Shown here: positions 45,448 to 53,686 of the stretch, one piece after another
How the letters are laid out: each line of letters starts with the position of its first letter
Numbering within the stretch: the first letter of the stretch is position 1
Assembly: GCA_963817025.1 (NCBI GenBank)
Contig: CAWFML010000002.1
Span: 1-64,000, forward strand
From: JACMLC01 sp963817025
GTDB taxonomy: Bacteria; Acidobacteriota; Blastocatellia; Pyrinomonadales; Pyrinomonadaceae
Direction of reading: 5' to 3'
DNA: 64,000 bases
The notes under the pieces: model-generated
The model's input: the letters and a program-made list of their open reading frames with translations, nothing else
What the model was told of the DNA's origin: nothing
Databases searched by the model: none
Made by a program: the position numbers and the translations under genes

Positions 45448-46436
45448 AATCCCTCTCTTGTTTCCGGTTTCGTTTCGTGGCCTTCGCTCGCGGCCTGCAA
45501 ACGCCGCAATCGCTGACATTCCTGATTGAGAAGCTGTGCGACGCTCATGGCCGCAGCCTCGTCCTCCAGCAGCGAGAGCAGGTCAACTGCCCGCACGTAA
45601 AGCCCAAGTGTCTCAATACTAAGACGCCGAGAGGCCGCAGCATTTGCGCCTCCTGCTTCGACGCGCGGCCCGCCCGCCACTTCGCCTATCTCTGCGAACG
45701 CATGCAGCAGTTCTGTGCGCGCACGCGCATGATGCTCTCTGAGACGGGCCACGTTGCGCCTGTGAATGCAACTGCCTGCGAGCAGCAGGTCATCGCCTTT
45801 GCGCCCCGCCACGCGAAAGAGTTCCAACTCACGGTCGTCCGGCGGCGCACCGGCAGACGCTTCCGCTACGGCATTTGAAAGTCCTATATACTTCTCGACG
45901 CTTTCACGAAGCAGGTAGGCTGTGCGTTCCAACTTTTCGCGCTCACGGCCAAACGCGCCCGCAGCCAAGTCCTGAACTGTGTAAATCGTCGCCTGTAGAC
46001 TTTTCCGCGCCGCTTCAACTTTTTCTTCATGCGGCTGCAAGGCTTGGCCTGCCGCAGGCTCTGACTTTTGGACTGCCTCACGGATAAGGAAAAATTTGAG
46101 GGCGACAAGCGGCCAGAGAAATCCCGTGAGAGCCGACTTCAATAACAGGCGCGCGCGGCTGTTAGCCGGTCGTTGGTGCAGAAAATAGCTGACCGCGAAA
46201 GGCGCTCCGGCAGCCATGTAAATTGTGATGGTTTCGCTCAGTCGCATAGCAACAGTCGAAAGGGCAACGCCCGTGCCACCTCGCGCATGCCCTGAGAGAG
46301 ATATTTGCCTGATTCCGGATTTGTTTGATTTTGCGGGAGATTCGGCGGCTTCGACAGTTCTTTGAAGCTTCGACAGCATAGCCTTCATCTGCTCTTTGCT
46401 TGGCAAAGCGCATGAGTCGCGCTTCCGCTTTGGCAT
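45378..46436 (-). CDS. Hypothetical protein with hydrophobic segment and coiled-coil regions
   Basis: About 352 residues from MPKRKRDSCALPSKEQ. The first in-frame Met at 46487 reads through a palindromic repeat and was rejected; the Met at 46247 is another option. One or two membrane-like stretches occur near TITIYMAAGAPFAVSYFL and LKSALTGFLWPLVALKFFLI. The rest is long amphipathic helix (AARKSLQATIYTVQDLAAGA, EREKLERTAYLLRESVEKYI) and alanine-rich segments. I do not recognise it. It is followed by the overlapping four-TM gene, so the two may form a membrane complex. Confidence 0.55.
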   Translation of the reverse strand: MPKRKRDSCALPSKEQMKAMLSKLQRTVEAAESPAKSNKSGIRQISLSGHARGGTGVALSTVAMRLSETITIYMAAGAPFAVSYFLHQRPANSRARLLLKSALTGFLWPLVALKFFLIREAVQKSEPAAGQALQPHEEKVEAARKSLQATIYTVQDLAAGAFGREREKLERTAYLLRESVEKYIGLSNAVAEASAGAPPDDRELELFRVAGRKGDDLLLAGSCIHRRNVARLREHHARARTELLHAFAEIGEVAGGPRVEAGGANAAASRRLSIETLGLYVRAVDLLSLLEDEAAAMSVAQLLNQECQRLRRLQAASEGHETKPETREGLCIAHTSRLPRAPSPNETGLAQG

Positions 46437-46467
46437 TCTGCAAAGCTCGATGGAGTTGGGAAGAAGA

Positions 46468-46571
46468 AATTTCGCGCAAAGGCGCAAAGAGAAGACGCTA
46501 AGAAGAACAAGAGAGCTTTATAAGGAAACTCTTCTTTGCTTTCCTTGCGCCTTCTTTGCGCCTTTGCGCGA
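46468..46571. repeat. cgcaaaggcgcaaag palindrome (copy G)
   Basis: Arms aatttcgcgcaaaggcgcaa and ttgcgcctttgcgcgaa around a ~60-base centre. It falls between the VWFA gene and the hypothetical protein gene, which lie in tandem on the minus strand. Confidence 0.88.
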
Positions 46572-46573
46572 AC

Positions 46574-47923
46574 CTATCTTGTGTCTTTGGGCGCGCGATA
46601 GCCGGGGCGTGCGCGGACGACAACATCCTTGCGCGTCGTTCTCACCTTGAGCTTGCGGAATTTGCCGTCGCGCGCGGGGTTCGAGGGATAGTATCCGAGC
46701 GAGTATTGCGTGCGCAGCTCCGCAGCGATGTTGCCAAAAGCGACCGGGAGCGAGCCGAGCGTGTCGGCGCGATGCAGCTTGCCTCCGGTGATGAGCGCGA
46801 GGTCTCGCAGATAACCGTCCGCTGTCGCGTAGGCCATATCGAGCATGGCATCTATGCTTGGATCAATCCCGCCGGAGTTTGGCCTGTTCGGGTCGTTGCC
46901 CGGCCCCGGATACGGATCGTTTCTCGGAATGCCGTTCGGGTCTGTGCGTGTGTTCGGGTCGTCGCGGCGTGGAATGATAATCGGCGGAATGGGAATGCCG
47001 CCAATCGTGGGCGTGCCGCTGCCGCCTGCGCCGGGCGGAAGAGGAATATTGCCGCCGGGAAAAGTGGTCGGCGTCGAGGGCTTTGAAGAGCCGCCCCCGA
47101 GAATCGTGGAGAGGTCAACCGTGCGGTTCTGCTGCTGCTGCTGGCGCACGATGCGCTCGACCTCTTCGCGCGTGTCATAGCGAATCGGATAGACGATGAT
47201 GCCCGCTTCCTCCAACTCGCGCCGGTTGTCGTCTATGCTCTTATGGTCGCTGTACCAGTCAACTCCGTCCGTGAAAATAACTATGGCCTTGCGCCCCTCT
47301 ATGCGCCGCAGCGAATCAATAGCCAGAGCCATCGCATCATAAAGCTTTGTTCCATTGCCGGGCCGCGTGCGTTCGATTGACGAGCGCAGAGCTTCGCGGT
47401 CGTTTGTGAATGCGCCGTAATCAACTATTTTATCGTCAAACGAAATCAGCTTCACGCGGTCTGCCGGTTGCAATTCGTTGACAAAGGCTTTGGCGGCGCG
47501 TTGAATCTGGCCCAGCTTGTCCTGCGTGCTCCCGCTGGTGTCGAGCATCAGGACGACGTGGAAGGGCCGCGTGGTGCTGGCAAAAAAGACCACTTCCTGC
47601 CTGATTCCATCCTCTTCGATGGTGAACTCGTCCTGCCGCATGTCTGGAATGTAAATGTCGTTGCGGTCGCTGACGATGATCGGGACGGCGACGAGGTTTG
47701 TATCAACTTTGACGGACTCGACATCCTGCTGGACATCGTCTGCGGGCGCGGCGTCGGGCTGTGCGTTTGTTGGCGAGGGCTGCGGCGTTGCGCTGGCGGC
47801 GGGCGGTTGATTCTTTTTGGTGTCGCTGGTGCGCTGCTTGCTGCGACCGGATTGCGCGAGCGCGGCGGAGGCGAGTATCAAGGCCAGAACGGCAAGACAG
47901 ATGCCCTTGAACACTGATCGCAT
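46574..47923 (-). CDS. Secreted VWFA-domain protein (acidobacterial family)
   Basis: About 449 residues from the ATG at complement 47921-47923. A signal peptide (ICLAVLALILASAALAQ) leads into a proline/alanine-rich linker. Next comes a short beta domain (VDTNLVAVPIIVSDRNDIYI), then a von Willebrand A domain with the metal site VVLMLDTSGSTQ and KAIVIFTDGVDWYSDH. A Pro/Gly/Asn-rich insert at roughly residues 275-345 interrupts the C-terminal part, which ends LGYYPSNPARDGKFRKLKV. This arrangement matches the VWFA-related family abundant in Acidobacteriota. It presumably binds protein ligands outside the cell; the partner is unknown. Confidence 0.88.
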   Translation of the reverse strand: MRSVFKGICLAVLALILASAALAQSGRSKQRTSDTKKNQPPAASATPQPSPTNAQPDAAPADDVQQDVESVKVDTNLVAVPIIVSDRNDIYIPDMRQDEFTIEEDGIRQEVVFFASTTRPFHVVLMLDTSGSTQDKLGQIQRAAKAFVNELQPADRVKLISFDDKIVDYGAFTNDREALRSSIERTRPGNGTKLYDAMALAIDSLRRIEGRKAIVIFTDGVDWYSDHKSIDDNRRELEEAGIIVYPIRYDTREEVERIVRQQQQQNRTVDLSTILGGGSSKPSTPTTFPGGNIPLPPGAGGSGTPTIGGIPIPPIIIPRRDDPNTRTDPNGIPRNDPYPGPGNDPNRPNSGGIDPSIDAMLDMAYATADGYLRDLALITGGKLHRADTLGSLPVAFGNIAAELRTQYSLGYYPSNPARDGKFRKLKVRTTRKDVVVRARPGYRAPKDTR

Positions 47924-48147
47924 GAGATTTTGCTTCCCTTCAACTGTCACGGCGGCCTGAGAATGGATGATGCCGGAAACTTTTTTTGCGCGCATCCGGC
48001 TTTCAAAAACTTGGTAATGATTGCTCTTACGATGTAGCGCGGAAAAATAAAGTTTGCCCGCGAAGCTATAATTCCACAAGAGAAGTAAAAACGGCTAGGT
48101 GGGGGCTTAAGTTGAAGTTGAGTATTTCTCGGCAACACGAAAGAATC

Positions 48148-48243
48148 TCGCGCAAAGGCGCAAAGAGAAGGCCGCAAAGAGCGAATGGCATTCAACGCTT
48201 TGCGGTCTTGCTTTGCGCCACCAGCGCCTTTGCGGGAAACTGT
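48148..48243. repeat. cgcaaaggcgcaaag palindrome (copy H)
   Basis: Arms tctcgcgcaaaggcgcaaag and agcgcctttgcgggaaac with the interior gaatggcattcaacgct and ttgcggtcttgctttgcgcc. It lies in the ~405-base gap between the divergent VWFA and allB genes; the rest of that gap shows no gene. Confidence 0.88.
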
Positions 48244-48328
48244 TTTTCTTTGCCCTGCTTGAAATTCACACACTACTTCCTGCAAACAAACATTGCGAAA
48301 GATTTGAACTTATGGTTTAAGTCTCTGT

Positions 48329-49717
48329 ATGCCTTTGCCAGATCAGATAGTACGCGGCCAGCGCGTCGTTTTAAAAGAGGGAACTGTCCCGGCGGCGGTT
48401 CATATCAGCGATGGAATCATTGACGCCGTTACTGCATACGATGAACTCCCGCGCGGCTGTCCGGTCTTTGAAGTCGAGGATGATTGTGTCCTGATGGCCG
48501 GTCTGGTTGACACGCATGTGCATATCAACGAGCCGGGGCGCACCGATTGGGAAGGTTTCGAGACGGCGACGCGCGCGGCGGCGGCAGGCGGCGTGACGAC
48601 GATTGTGGATATGCCGCTCAATAATATTCCGGCGACGACCACGCTCGAAGCATTTGAGAAAAAACTCGCTGCGGCTGAAGGCAAGCTCTCGGTTGACACG
48701 GGTTTCTGGGGCGGAGTCGTGCCGGGCAATGTCACAGAGCTGGCGAAGATGTTTGGCGCAGGCGTCGTTGGCTTTAAATGTTTTCTGATTCATTCGGGCG
48801 TTGACGATTTTCCGAATGTGTCGGAAGCAGACCTCTTTGAAGCGATGCCGGAGCTGGCTAGATTGAATGCTCTGCTTATCGTTCATGCAGAGATGCCCGC
48901 GCCGGTTGAAAAAGCTTCTGCCGCGCAAACCGCGAGCGGCGCAGACCCGCGCAGTTACTCGACCTTTCTGGCGACGAGGCCCAAAGAGGCCGAAGATGAA
49001 GCCGTGGCGTTGGTGATACGCCTGAGCCGCGAGACGAAGGCCAGAGTTCATATCGTTCATCATTGTTCCGCGAGCGCGCTGGAGATGCTGCGCGAAGCGA
49101 AGAGAGAGGGCGTGCCCGTTACGCTTGAAACCTGCCCGCATTATCTCTCTTTCGTTGCCGAAGAAATCCCTGACGGCGCGACCGAATTTAAGTGTTGCCC
49201 GCCCGTGCGCGAGCGCGAAAATTCCGAACAACTCTGGGCCGCGCTCGCAGAGGGTTTGATAGAGATGGTGGTCTCGGATCATTCGCCGTGCCCGCCGGGG
49301 ATGAAATGCGCGGACACCGGAAATTTTCTGGAAGCGTGGGGCGGCATCTCTTCTTTGCAGCTACGCCTGCCAGTGATGTGGACGGAAGCGCGCAGGCGCG
49401 GATATTCTTTTAATCATCTGGCAGAATGGCTGGCGCATGCCCCTGCACGGCTCGCGGGTTTGGAGCAACGAAAGGGAAGCCTCGACGCAGGGAGTGATGC
49501 AGACCTTGTAATCTGGAATCCTGAAGCGGAGTTTACGGTTGAGCCTTCGATGATTGAGCATAGGCATAAGCTGACGCCCTATGCCGGAAGACTTTTGAGC
49601 GGCGTGGTGCGGAAAACTTTTCTGCGCGGGCAGTTGATTTATGATGACGGCAATTTCTCATCTGAACCGGTGGGAATGATGCTGAGTAGCAAGACAGGTC
49701 AGAATCGCCTGCGGTAG
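48329..49717 (+). CDS. allB: Allantoinase
   Basis: A 462-residue cyclic amidohydrolase that opens allantoin to allantoate. Metal and substrate motifs are GLVDTHVHINEPGRTDWEGF, GFKCFLIHSGVDDFPNVSE (carboxylatable Lys), LLIVHAEM, HIVHHCSASALEMLREAK, and VVSDHSPCPPGMK. It begins the urate-catabolism run. The last few codons (TGQNRLR and the stop tag) are read from an inverted repeat, so the C terminus may have been altered by that element. The alc gene follows after ~90 bases. Confidence 0.94.
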   Translation: MPLPDQIVRGQRVVLKEGTVPAAVHISDGIIDAVTAYDELPRGCPVFEVEDDCVLMAGLVDTHVHINEPGRTDWEGFETATRAAAAGGVTTIVDMPLNNIPATTTLEAFEKKLAAAEGKLSVDTGFWGGVVPGNVTELAKMFGAGVVGFKCFLIHSGVDDFPNVSEADLFEAMPELARLNALLIVHAEMPAPVEKASAAQTASGADPRSYSTFLATRPKEAEDEAVALVIRLSRETKARVHIVHHCSASALEMLREAKREGVPVTLETCPHYLSFVAEEIPDGATEFKCCPPVRERENSEQLWAALAEGLIEMVVSDHSPCPPGMKCADTGNFLEAWGGISSLQLRLPVMWTEARRRGYSFNHLAEWLAHAPARLAGLEQRKGSLDAGSDADLVIWNPEAEFTVEPSMIEHRHKLTPYAGRLLSGVVRKTFLRGQLIYDDGNFSSEPVGMMLSSKTGQNRLR

Positions 49718-49792
49718 CGGGCGGGTCTCTCGGGTTCTAAAGCAGATTTCCATGTCATCTAAAACCCGCCCGCTACCGCAGGCGATTCTGAC
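49700..49792. repeat. Inverted repeat gtcagaatcgcctgcggtagcgg, overlapping allB end
   Basis: Arms gtcagaatcgcctgcggtag and ctaccgcaggcgattctgac around a ~45-base spacer. The left arm supplies the allB stop codon. It is a second copy of the element at 11026-11118. Confidence 0.9.
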
Positions 49793-49811
49793 AAGATAGG
49801 GGAAGGCTTTG

Positions 49812-50813
49812 ATGGATTTGACAGAGTTGGTTGATTTAGCATCGGAGAGGCTCGGCGGGGCTGTGCTCTATGCCAACGACGAGTTCTTTGCGGAGAAAGA
49901 GAATTTGTTGAAGCCGTCCGTGCCCGTCTTTATCGAAGGCAAGTATACGGATCGCGGCAAGTGGATGGACGGCTGGGAGTCGCGCCGCAAACGCGTGCCC
50001 GGTTTCGATTGGTGCATCATACGGCTCGGCTCGCCCGGCATCATTCGCGGCGTGGTCGTGGACACTAGTTTCTTCAAAGGCAATTATCCGGAACAATGCT
50101 CTGTCGAAGCGTGCGCGCTCGACGGGAATGCCAGCGTCGAGCAGTTGATTGGCGAAGAGGTTAAGTGGGTCGAAATTCTGTCGCCTTCAGATTTAGAGGG
50201 CGATTCGCAGAACCAGTTTTCTATCAATCATGATGGACGCTTCACGCACCTGCGCTTCAAGATTTTTCCTGACGGCGGCGTGGCGCGGCTCAGGGTTTAC
50301 GGCGAGGTCGCGCCCGACTGGCAGAGGCTTGCCAGACAGAGCCAGAGCGAGATAGACCTTGCTGCGGTCGAGCATGGTGGCCTGGTGCTTGATTGCAGCG
50401 ATATGTTTTTTGGTCATCGTCATAACCTGATTATGCCGGGACGCGCCGCGAACATGAGCGACGGCTGGGAGACCAAGCGCAGGCGCGGCCCCGGCTATGA
50501 TTGGAGCATTATTCAACTGGGCAAGCCGGGCATCATTCATCGCATAGAGATTGACACGTCGCACTTTAAAGGTAACTTTCCTGATAGTTGCTCGCTCGAA
50601 GCCTGCCATGCGAGCGGGCAGAGCGCGGAAGCGCTCAACTCTGCGGCGTGGATAGAGATACTCGCGCGCACAAAGTTGCAGGCCCACACGCGCCATTTTT
50701 TTGAGGAAGAGATTAAAGCCGCCGGGCCTGTCTCGCATGTGCGCTTCAATATCTTTCCGGACGGCGGCGTGAGTCGTTTGCGTGTTTACGGGACAGCCGG
50801 CACAGATGAGTGA
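49812..50813 (+). CDS. alc: Allantoicase
   Basis: About 333 residues from ATG 49812, behind a good AGGGGAAGG ribosome site. It hydrolyses allantoate to ureidoglycolate and urea. The protein is an internal duplication, as in known allantoicases: GKWMDGWESRRKRVPGFDW, VVVDTSFFKGNYPEQCSVEA and FPDGGVARLRVYGE in the first half match ANMSDGWETKRRRGPGYDW, IEIDTSHFKGNFPDSCSLEA and FPDGGVSRLRVYGT in the second. Its end overlaps the start of uraD. Confidence 0.94.
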   Translation: MDLTELVDLASERLGGAVLYANDEFFAEKENLLKPSVPVFIEGKYTDRGKWMDGWESRRKRVPGFDWCIIRLGSPGIIRGVVVDTSFFKGNYPEQCSVEACALDGNASVEQLIGEEVKWVEILSPSDLEGDSQNQFSINHDGRFTHLRFKIFPDGGVARLRVYGEVAPDWQRLARQSQSEIDLAAVEHGGLVLDCSDMFFGHRHNLIMPGRAANMSDGWETKRRRGPGYDWSIIQLGKPGIIHRIEIDTSHFKGNFPDSCSLEACHASGQSAEALNSAAWIEILARTKLQAHTRHFFEEEIKAAGPVSHVRFNIFPDGGVSRLRVYGTAGTDE

Positions 50814-51315
50814 CGAAGTCGCACAACTGAATGCGCTTGAAAGTGAAGACGCTCTGGCGGCCCTGCTCAACTGCTGCGGCTCGCAGAAGTGGGCGCGCAG
50901 GATGGTTTTTGAACGGCCATTTGAGAACACTCACGAATTGCTGCTGACTGCTGACCACGTGTGGTGGTCGCTCGATGCCGCAGACTGGCTCGAAGCCTTC
51001 GGCGCGCATCCGAAGATTGGCGAAAGAAAGGCCGCGCCTGAGCCAACGGACTTTAGCCGCTGGTCGGAAGAGGAGCAGGCGGGCGCGCGGCGCGCTTCTG
51101 AAGAGACGCAAGCTGCGCTCGCCTCTGCCAATCATGAATATGAGAAAAGATTCGGTTATATCTACATCGTCTGTGCAACAGGCAAGAGCGCGGAAGAGAT
51201 GCTCGCCCTCTTGCGCGAGCGTTTGCAGAATGAGCCGGATATGGAATTAAGAATAGCCGCCGAAGAACAGCGGCGCATCACGCAGCTCAGGTTGGAGAAA
51301 CTGCTAAAGCGATGA
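50806..51315 (+). CDS. uraD: OHCU decarboxylase
   Basis: About 169 residues from ATG 50806 (MSDEVAQLNALESED), overlapping the alc stop by eight bases. It decarboxylates 2-oxo-4-hydroxy-4-carboxy-5-ureidoimidazoline to (S)-allantoin. Family marks are the early LLNCCGSQKWARRM with FENTHELLLTAD, LEAFGAHPKIGER carrying the catalytic His, and the helical FGYIYIVCATGKSAEEMLAL. The length matches the family. It overlaps uraH by ATGA, indicating translational coupling. Confidence 0.93.
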   Translation: MSDEVAQLNALESEDALAALLNCCGSQKWARRMVFERPFENTHELLLTADHVWWSLDAADWLEAFGAHPKIGERKAAPEPTDFSRWSEEEQAGARRASEETQAALASANHEYEKRFGYIYIVCATGKSAEEMLALLRERLQNEPDMELRIAAEEQRRITQLRLEKLLKR

Positions 51316-51656
51316 GCGCGATTACGACGCATATCCTTGATACTTCAAAAGGCAAACCTGCAAGCCATGTGGCTATCATTCTGGAATATCTGACGGATGA
51401 GAAGTCGTGGCTTGAGCTTGGGCGCGGCGAGACGGATGAGGATGGCCGCCTGCGGAATCTGTTGCCGGATGAGGCAACGCTTTTGACAGGCACATACAGG
51501 CTGACGTTCGAGACCGAAAGCTATTTCAAAGCGCAGCGCATCGAGAGCTTTTACCCGCAGGTGTCTGTCACTTTTATGATACGCGAGGCGTCGGAGCATT
51601 ATCACGTTCCGCTGCTTTTAAACCCGTTCGGCTATTCCACTTATCGCGGAAGCTAA
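51312..51656 (+). CDS. uraH: 5-hydroxyisourate hydrolase (transthyretin-like)
   Basis: A 114-residue protein with the three hallmarks of HIU hydrolase: N-terminal ITTHILDTSKGKPASHV (His), central IESFYPQVSVTF, and the C-terminal YRGS tetrapeptide. It converts 5-hydroxyisourate to OHCU. Its ATG overlaps the uraD stop, and puuD begins three bases after its stop. Confidence 0.96.
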   Translation: MSAITTHILDTSKGKPASHVAIILEYLTDEKSWLELGRGETDEDGRLRNLLPDEATLLTGTYRLTFETESYFKAQRIESFYPQVSVTFMIREASEHYHVPLLLNPFGYSTYRGS

Positions 51657-51659
51657 CCA

Positions 51660-52478
51660 ATGAGAATCAACCCTTACGTCAGTGAATGGATCAACCTGAT
51701 CGCGCGCTGGATACATGTCTTCACGGGCATCCTGTGGATCGGGCAGACATATTTCTTTACATGGCTTGACGGTCGTTTGAGCGAGGAAGAGGCCGAACTC
51801 AAAACAGGCGAGAAGGCGCAGCTCTGGATGGTTCATAGCGGCGGCTTTTATGTCGTCGAAAAGCAAAAGGTTGCAGAGCTGTCGAGAAAGCTGCACTGGT
51901 TTCGCTGGGAAGCTGCGTTGACGTGGTTGAGCGGCTTTGTCCTGCTCGTGCTCGTCTACTACATGGGCGGCGCGCTCGTAGACCCGGACGTGCTTGACAT
52001 CAGCGTCGGCAAGGCGACAGCCATCGGTCTCGGCCTTCTGGTCGTCGCGTGGATTATTTATGACCTGCTGTGCCTGACGCCGCTCGTCAAACAGGAGATG
52101 GCTTTTGCCGCCGTCGCTTACATACTGGTCGTCGGTGTGGCTTACGGCCTGACGCGCGTCATGAGCGGGCGCGCGGCTTATATACATGTCGGCGCGATGT
52201 TCGGCACGATCATGGCGGCCAACGTGTGGATGAGAATTCTCCCTTCACAGAGCAAGATGATTGCAGCCATGCGTGAAGGCAAGCAGGTGGACGCCGCACT
52301 GGCAACGCGCGCCAAGCTGCGCTCTAAACACAACACCTTTATGGTCGTGCCCGTCGTCTTCACAATGATTAGCAATCACTTTCCGACGGCGACCTATGGC
52401 AGCGAGTACAACTGGATTATCCTTTCGGCCCTAGTGCTGGCCGGGTGGGTGGCCGCGAAGTTCATCAGAAGAGCATAA
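51660..52478 (+). CDS. puuD: Membrane urate hydroxylase PuuD, without cytochrome c domain
   Basis: A 272-residue membrane protein matching the membrane part of PuuD, which oxidises urate to 5-hydroxyisourate. About seven or eight TM segments are visible, with conserved-looking blocks INLIARWIHVFTGILWIGQT, WMVHSGGFYVVEKQKV, LHWFRWEAALTWLSGF and IHVGAMFGTIMAANVWMRI containing likely haem or metal His residues. Characterised PuuD proteins are longer and end in a cytochrome c domain; here the protein stops after the last TM segment, so an electron acceptor must be supplied separately. Confidence 0.9.
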   Translation: MRINPYVSEWINLIARWIHVFTGILWIGQTYFFTWLDGRLSEEEAELKTGEKAQLWMVHSGGFYVVEKQKVAELSRKLHWFRWEAALTWLSGFVLLVLVYYMGGALVDPDVLDISVGKATAIGLGLLVVAWIIYDLLCLTPLVKQEMAFAAVAYILVVGVAYGLTRVMSGRAAYIHVGAMFGTIMAANVWMRILPSQSKMIAAMREGKQVDAALATRAKLRSKHNTFMVVPVVFTMISNHFPTATYGSEYNWIILSALVLAGWVAAKFIRRA

Positions 52479-52549
52479 AAGTTGCAGAGTGAAAGAAGAT
52501 TCTTGTTTTGATATTGGTTCGATTTCAGCCAACAAGCTCATAGAGAAAA

Positions 52550-52665
52550 GAACGTCTCCCGCAGAGACACTGGTGGCGCAAAGAAAAGCTCGCAAGTAGT
52601 GAATGACATTCAAGCCTTTGCGGTCTTGCTTTGCGTCACCAGTGCCTTTGCGGGAAACTATTTCT
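52550..52665. repeat. cgcaaaggcgcaaag palindrome (copy I)
   Basis: Arms gtctcccgcagagacactgg and ccagtgcctttgcgggaaac, with interior gtgaatgacattcaagcctt and ttgcggtcttgctttgcgtc. It follows puuD and is a diverged relative of copies E and H. The remaining bases to 52839 contain no gene. Confidence 0.85.
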
Positions 52666-52839
52666 CTCTTCATCACACAAGACGCAAATCACGACACCGC
52701 TCATGAAGTTCAACCTGACTCACTACTCTTGCATTTCAGTCCTTGACGAAAAATCGAGATTAGGATAAAAAGCGGGTTCGTTGGACGCCCGAATCAGTGC
52801 AGTAACCCCTTTTTATCTAACAGGAGAATTGAAACCCCC

Positions 52840-53607
52840 ATGAACCCCCGAAACAGAAGCCTGACAGTCGCCGCGATTTCAATCTTCTCAGTCCTGCTTT
52901 TCCTTGCTTTACCCGCAAACAGTGGACGCGCCGCGAGCGGCTCGGATGTCGAGACGGCAGATTATCTATCCCCGTTCGAGAAGGATTTAATCCGCGAGAT
53001 TAACCTGCTGCGCGCAGACCCTGCCGGGTATGTTGCCAACCTTGAGCAGATGAAGAAATTTTACAAAGGCAAAGATTACCAACGACCGGGACAGCCCACG
53101 CTCATGACGAACGAGGGCGTCGGCGCGGTTGATGAAGCCATCGCTTTCCTACGCACCGCCAAGCCCCTGCCGCCCTATTCCTTGTCGAAGGGCATGACGC
53201 TGGCCGCCAAAGATCACGTCAAAGATTTGGGCAAGACCGGCAACAGCGGTCACAAAGGGACGGACGGCAGCTCGACCGAAGCGCGCGTTAATCGCTACGG
53301 CAGTTTCTCGAACGGCATCGGTGAGAACATCGTGTACCAGTCGGACACCGCGCGCGAGATTGTGCTGGGATGGCTGGTTGACGACGGCGTTGCCACGCGC
53401 GGTCACAGAAGAAACCTGCTCAGCTCGAACTATCGCTATATCGGCGTCAGCACGGGCGAGCGCAGCAGCTACGGCTCGATGTGCGTGCTGACCTTTGCCG
53501 GAGCTTATGCTGAATCATCCGGCGCTTCAGTCAATGGCGCGCAGCCCGCTACTGCAAAGCCTGCGGGCGGCCCTGCGCCAACAAAGAGCGGCGCGCGAAA
53601 AATGTAA
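52840..53607 (+). CDS. Secreted CAP (SCP/PR-1) domain protein
   Basis: A 255-residue protein with a signal peptide (ISIFSVLLFLALPANSGRAA) and a CAP domain. The active-cleft motifs are present: FEKDLIREINLLRADPAGYV at the start, KGMTLAAKDHVKDLGKTGNSGHKG with the first His, FSNGIGENIVY with the Glu, and VLGWLVDDGVATRGHRRNLL with the second His. The C-terminal ~30 residues are disordered. Bacterial CAP proteins have been linked to lipid binding or proteolysis; the role here is unknown. Ribosome site AGGAG lies upstream. Confidence 0.9.
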   Translation: MNPRNRSLTVAAISIFSVLLFLALPANSGRAASGSDVETADYLSPFEKDLIREINLLRADPAGYVANLEQMKKFYKGKDYQRPGQPTLMTNEGVGAVDEAIAFLRTAKPLPPYSLSKGMTLAAKDHVKDLGKTGNSGHKGTDGSSTEARVNRYGSFSNGIGENIVYQSDTAREIVLGWLVDDGVATRGHRRNLLSSNYRYIGVSTGERSSYGSMCVLTFAGAYAESSGASVNGAQPATAKPAGGPAPTKSGARKM

Positions 53608-53612
53608 GCTTC

Positions 53613-53686
53613 CAAACCATAAAGACACGAAGACACAAAGGGCGTTGTCATAGCTTTTTGTGTCTTCGTGTCTTTGTGGTTAATTA
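53613..53686. repeat. Intergenic palindrome, aaagacacgaagacacaaag family
   Basis: Arms aaccataaagacacgaagac and gtcttcgtgtctttgtggtt around a short loop between the convergent CAP and methyltransferase genes; probably able to terminate both transcripts. Confidence 0.85.

Noticed and set aside
46436..46487. Upstream start for the hypothetical protein gene (MRLCAKF)
   Set aside because: These codons are a translation of the palindrome arm. The same MRLC-type peptide appears at other copies of the repeat.
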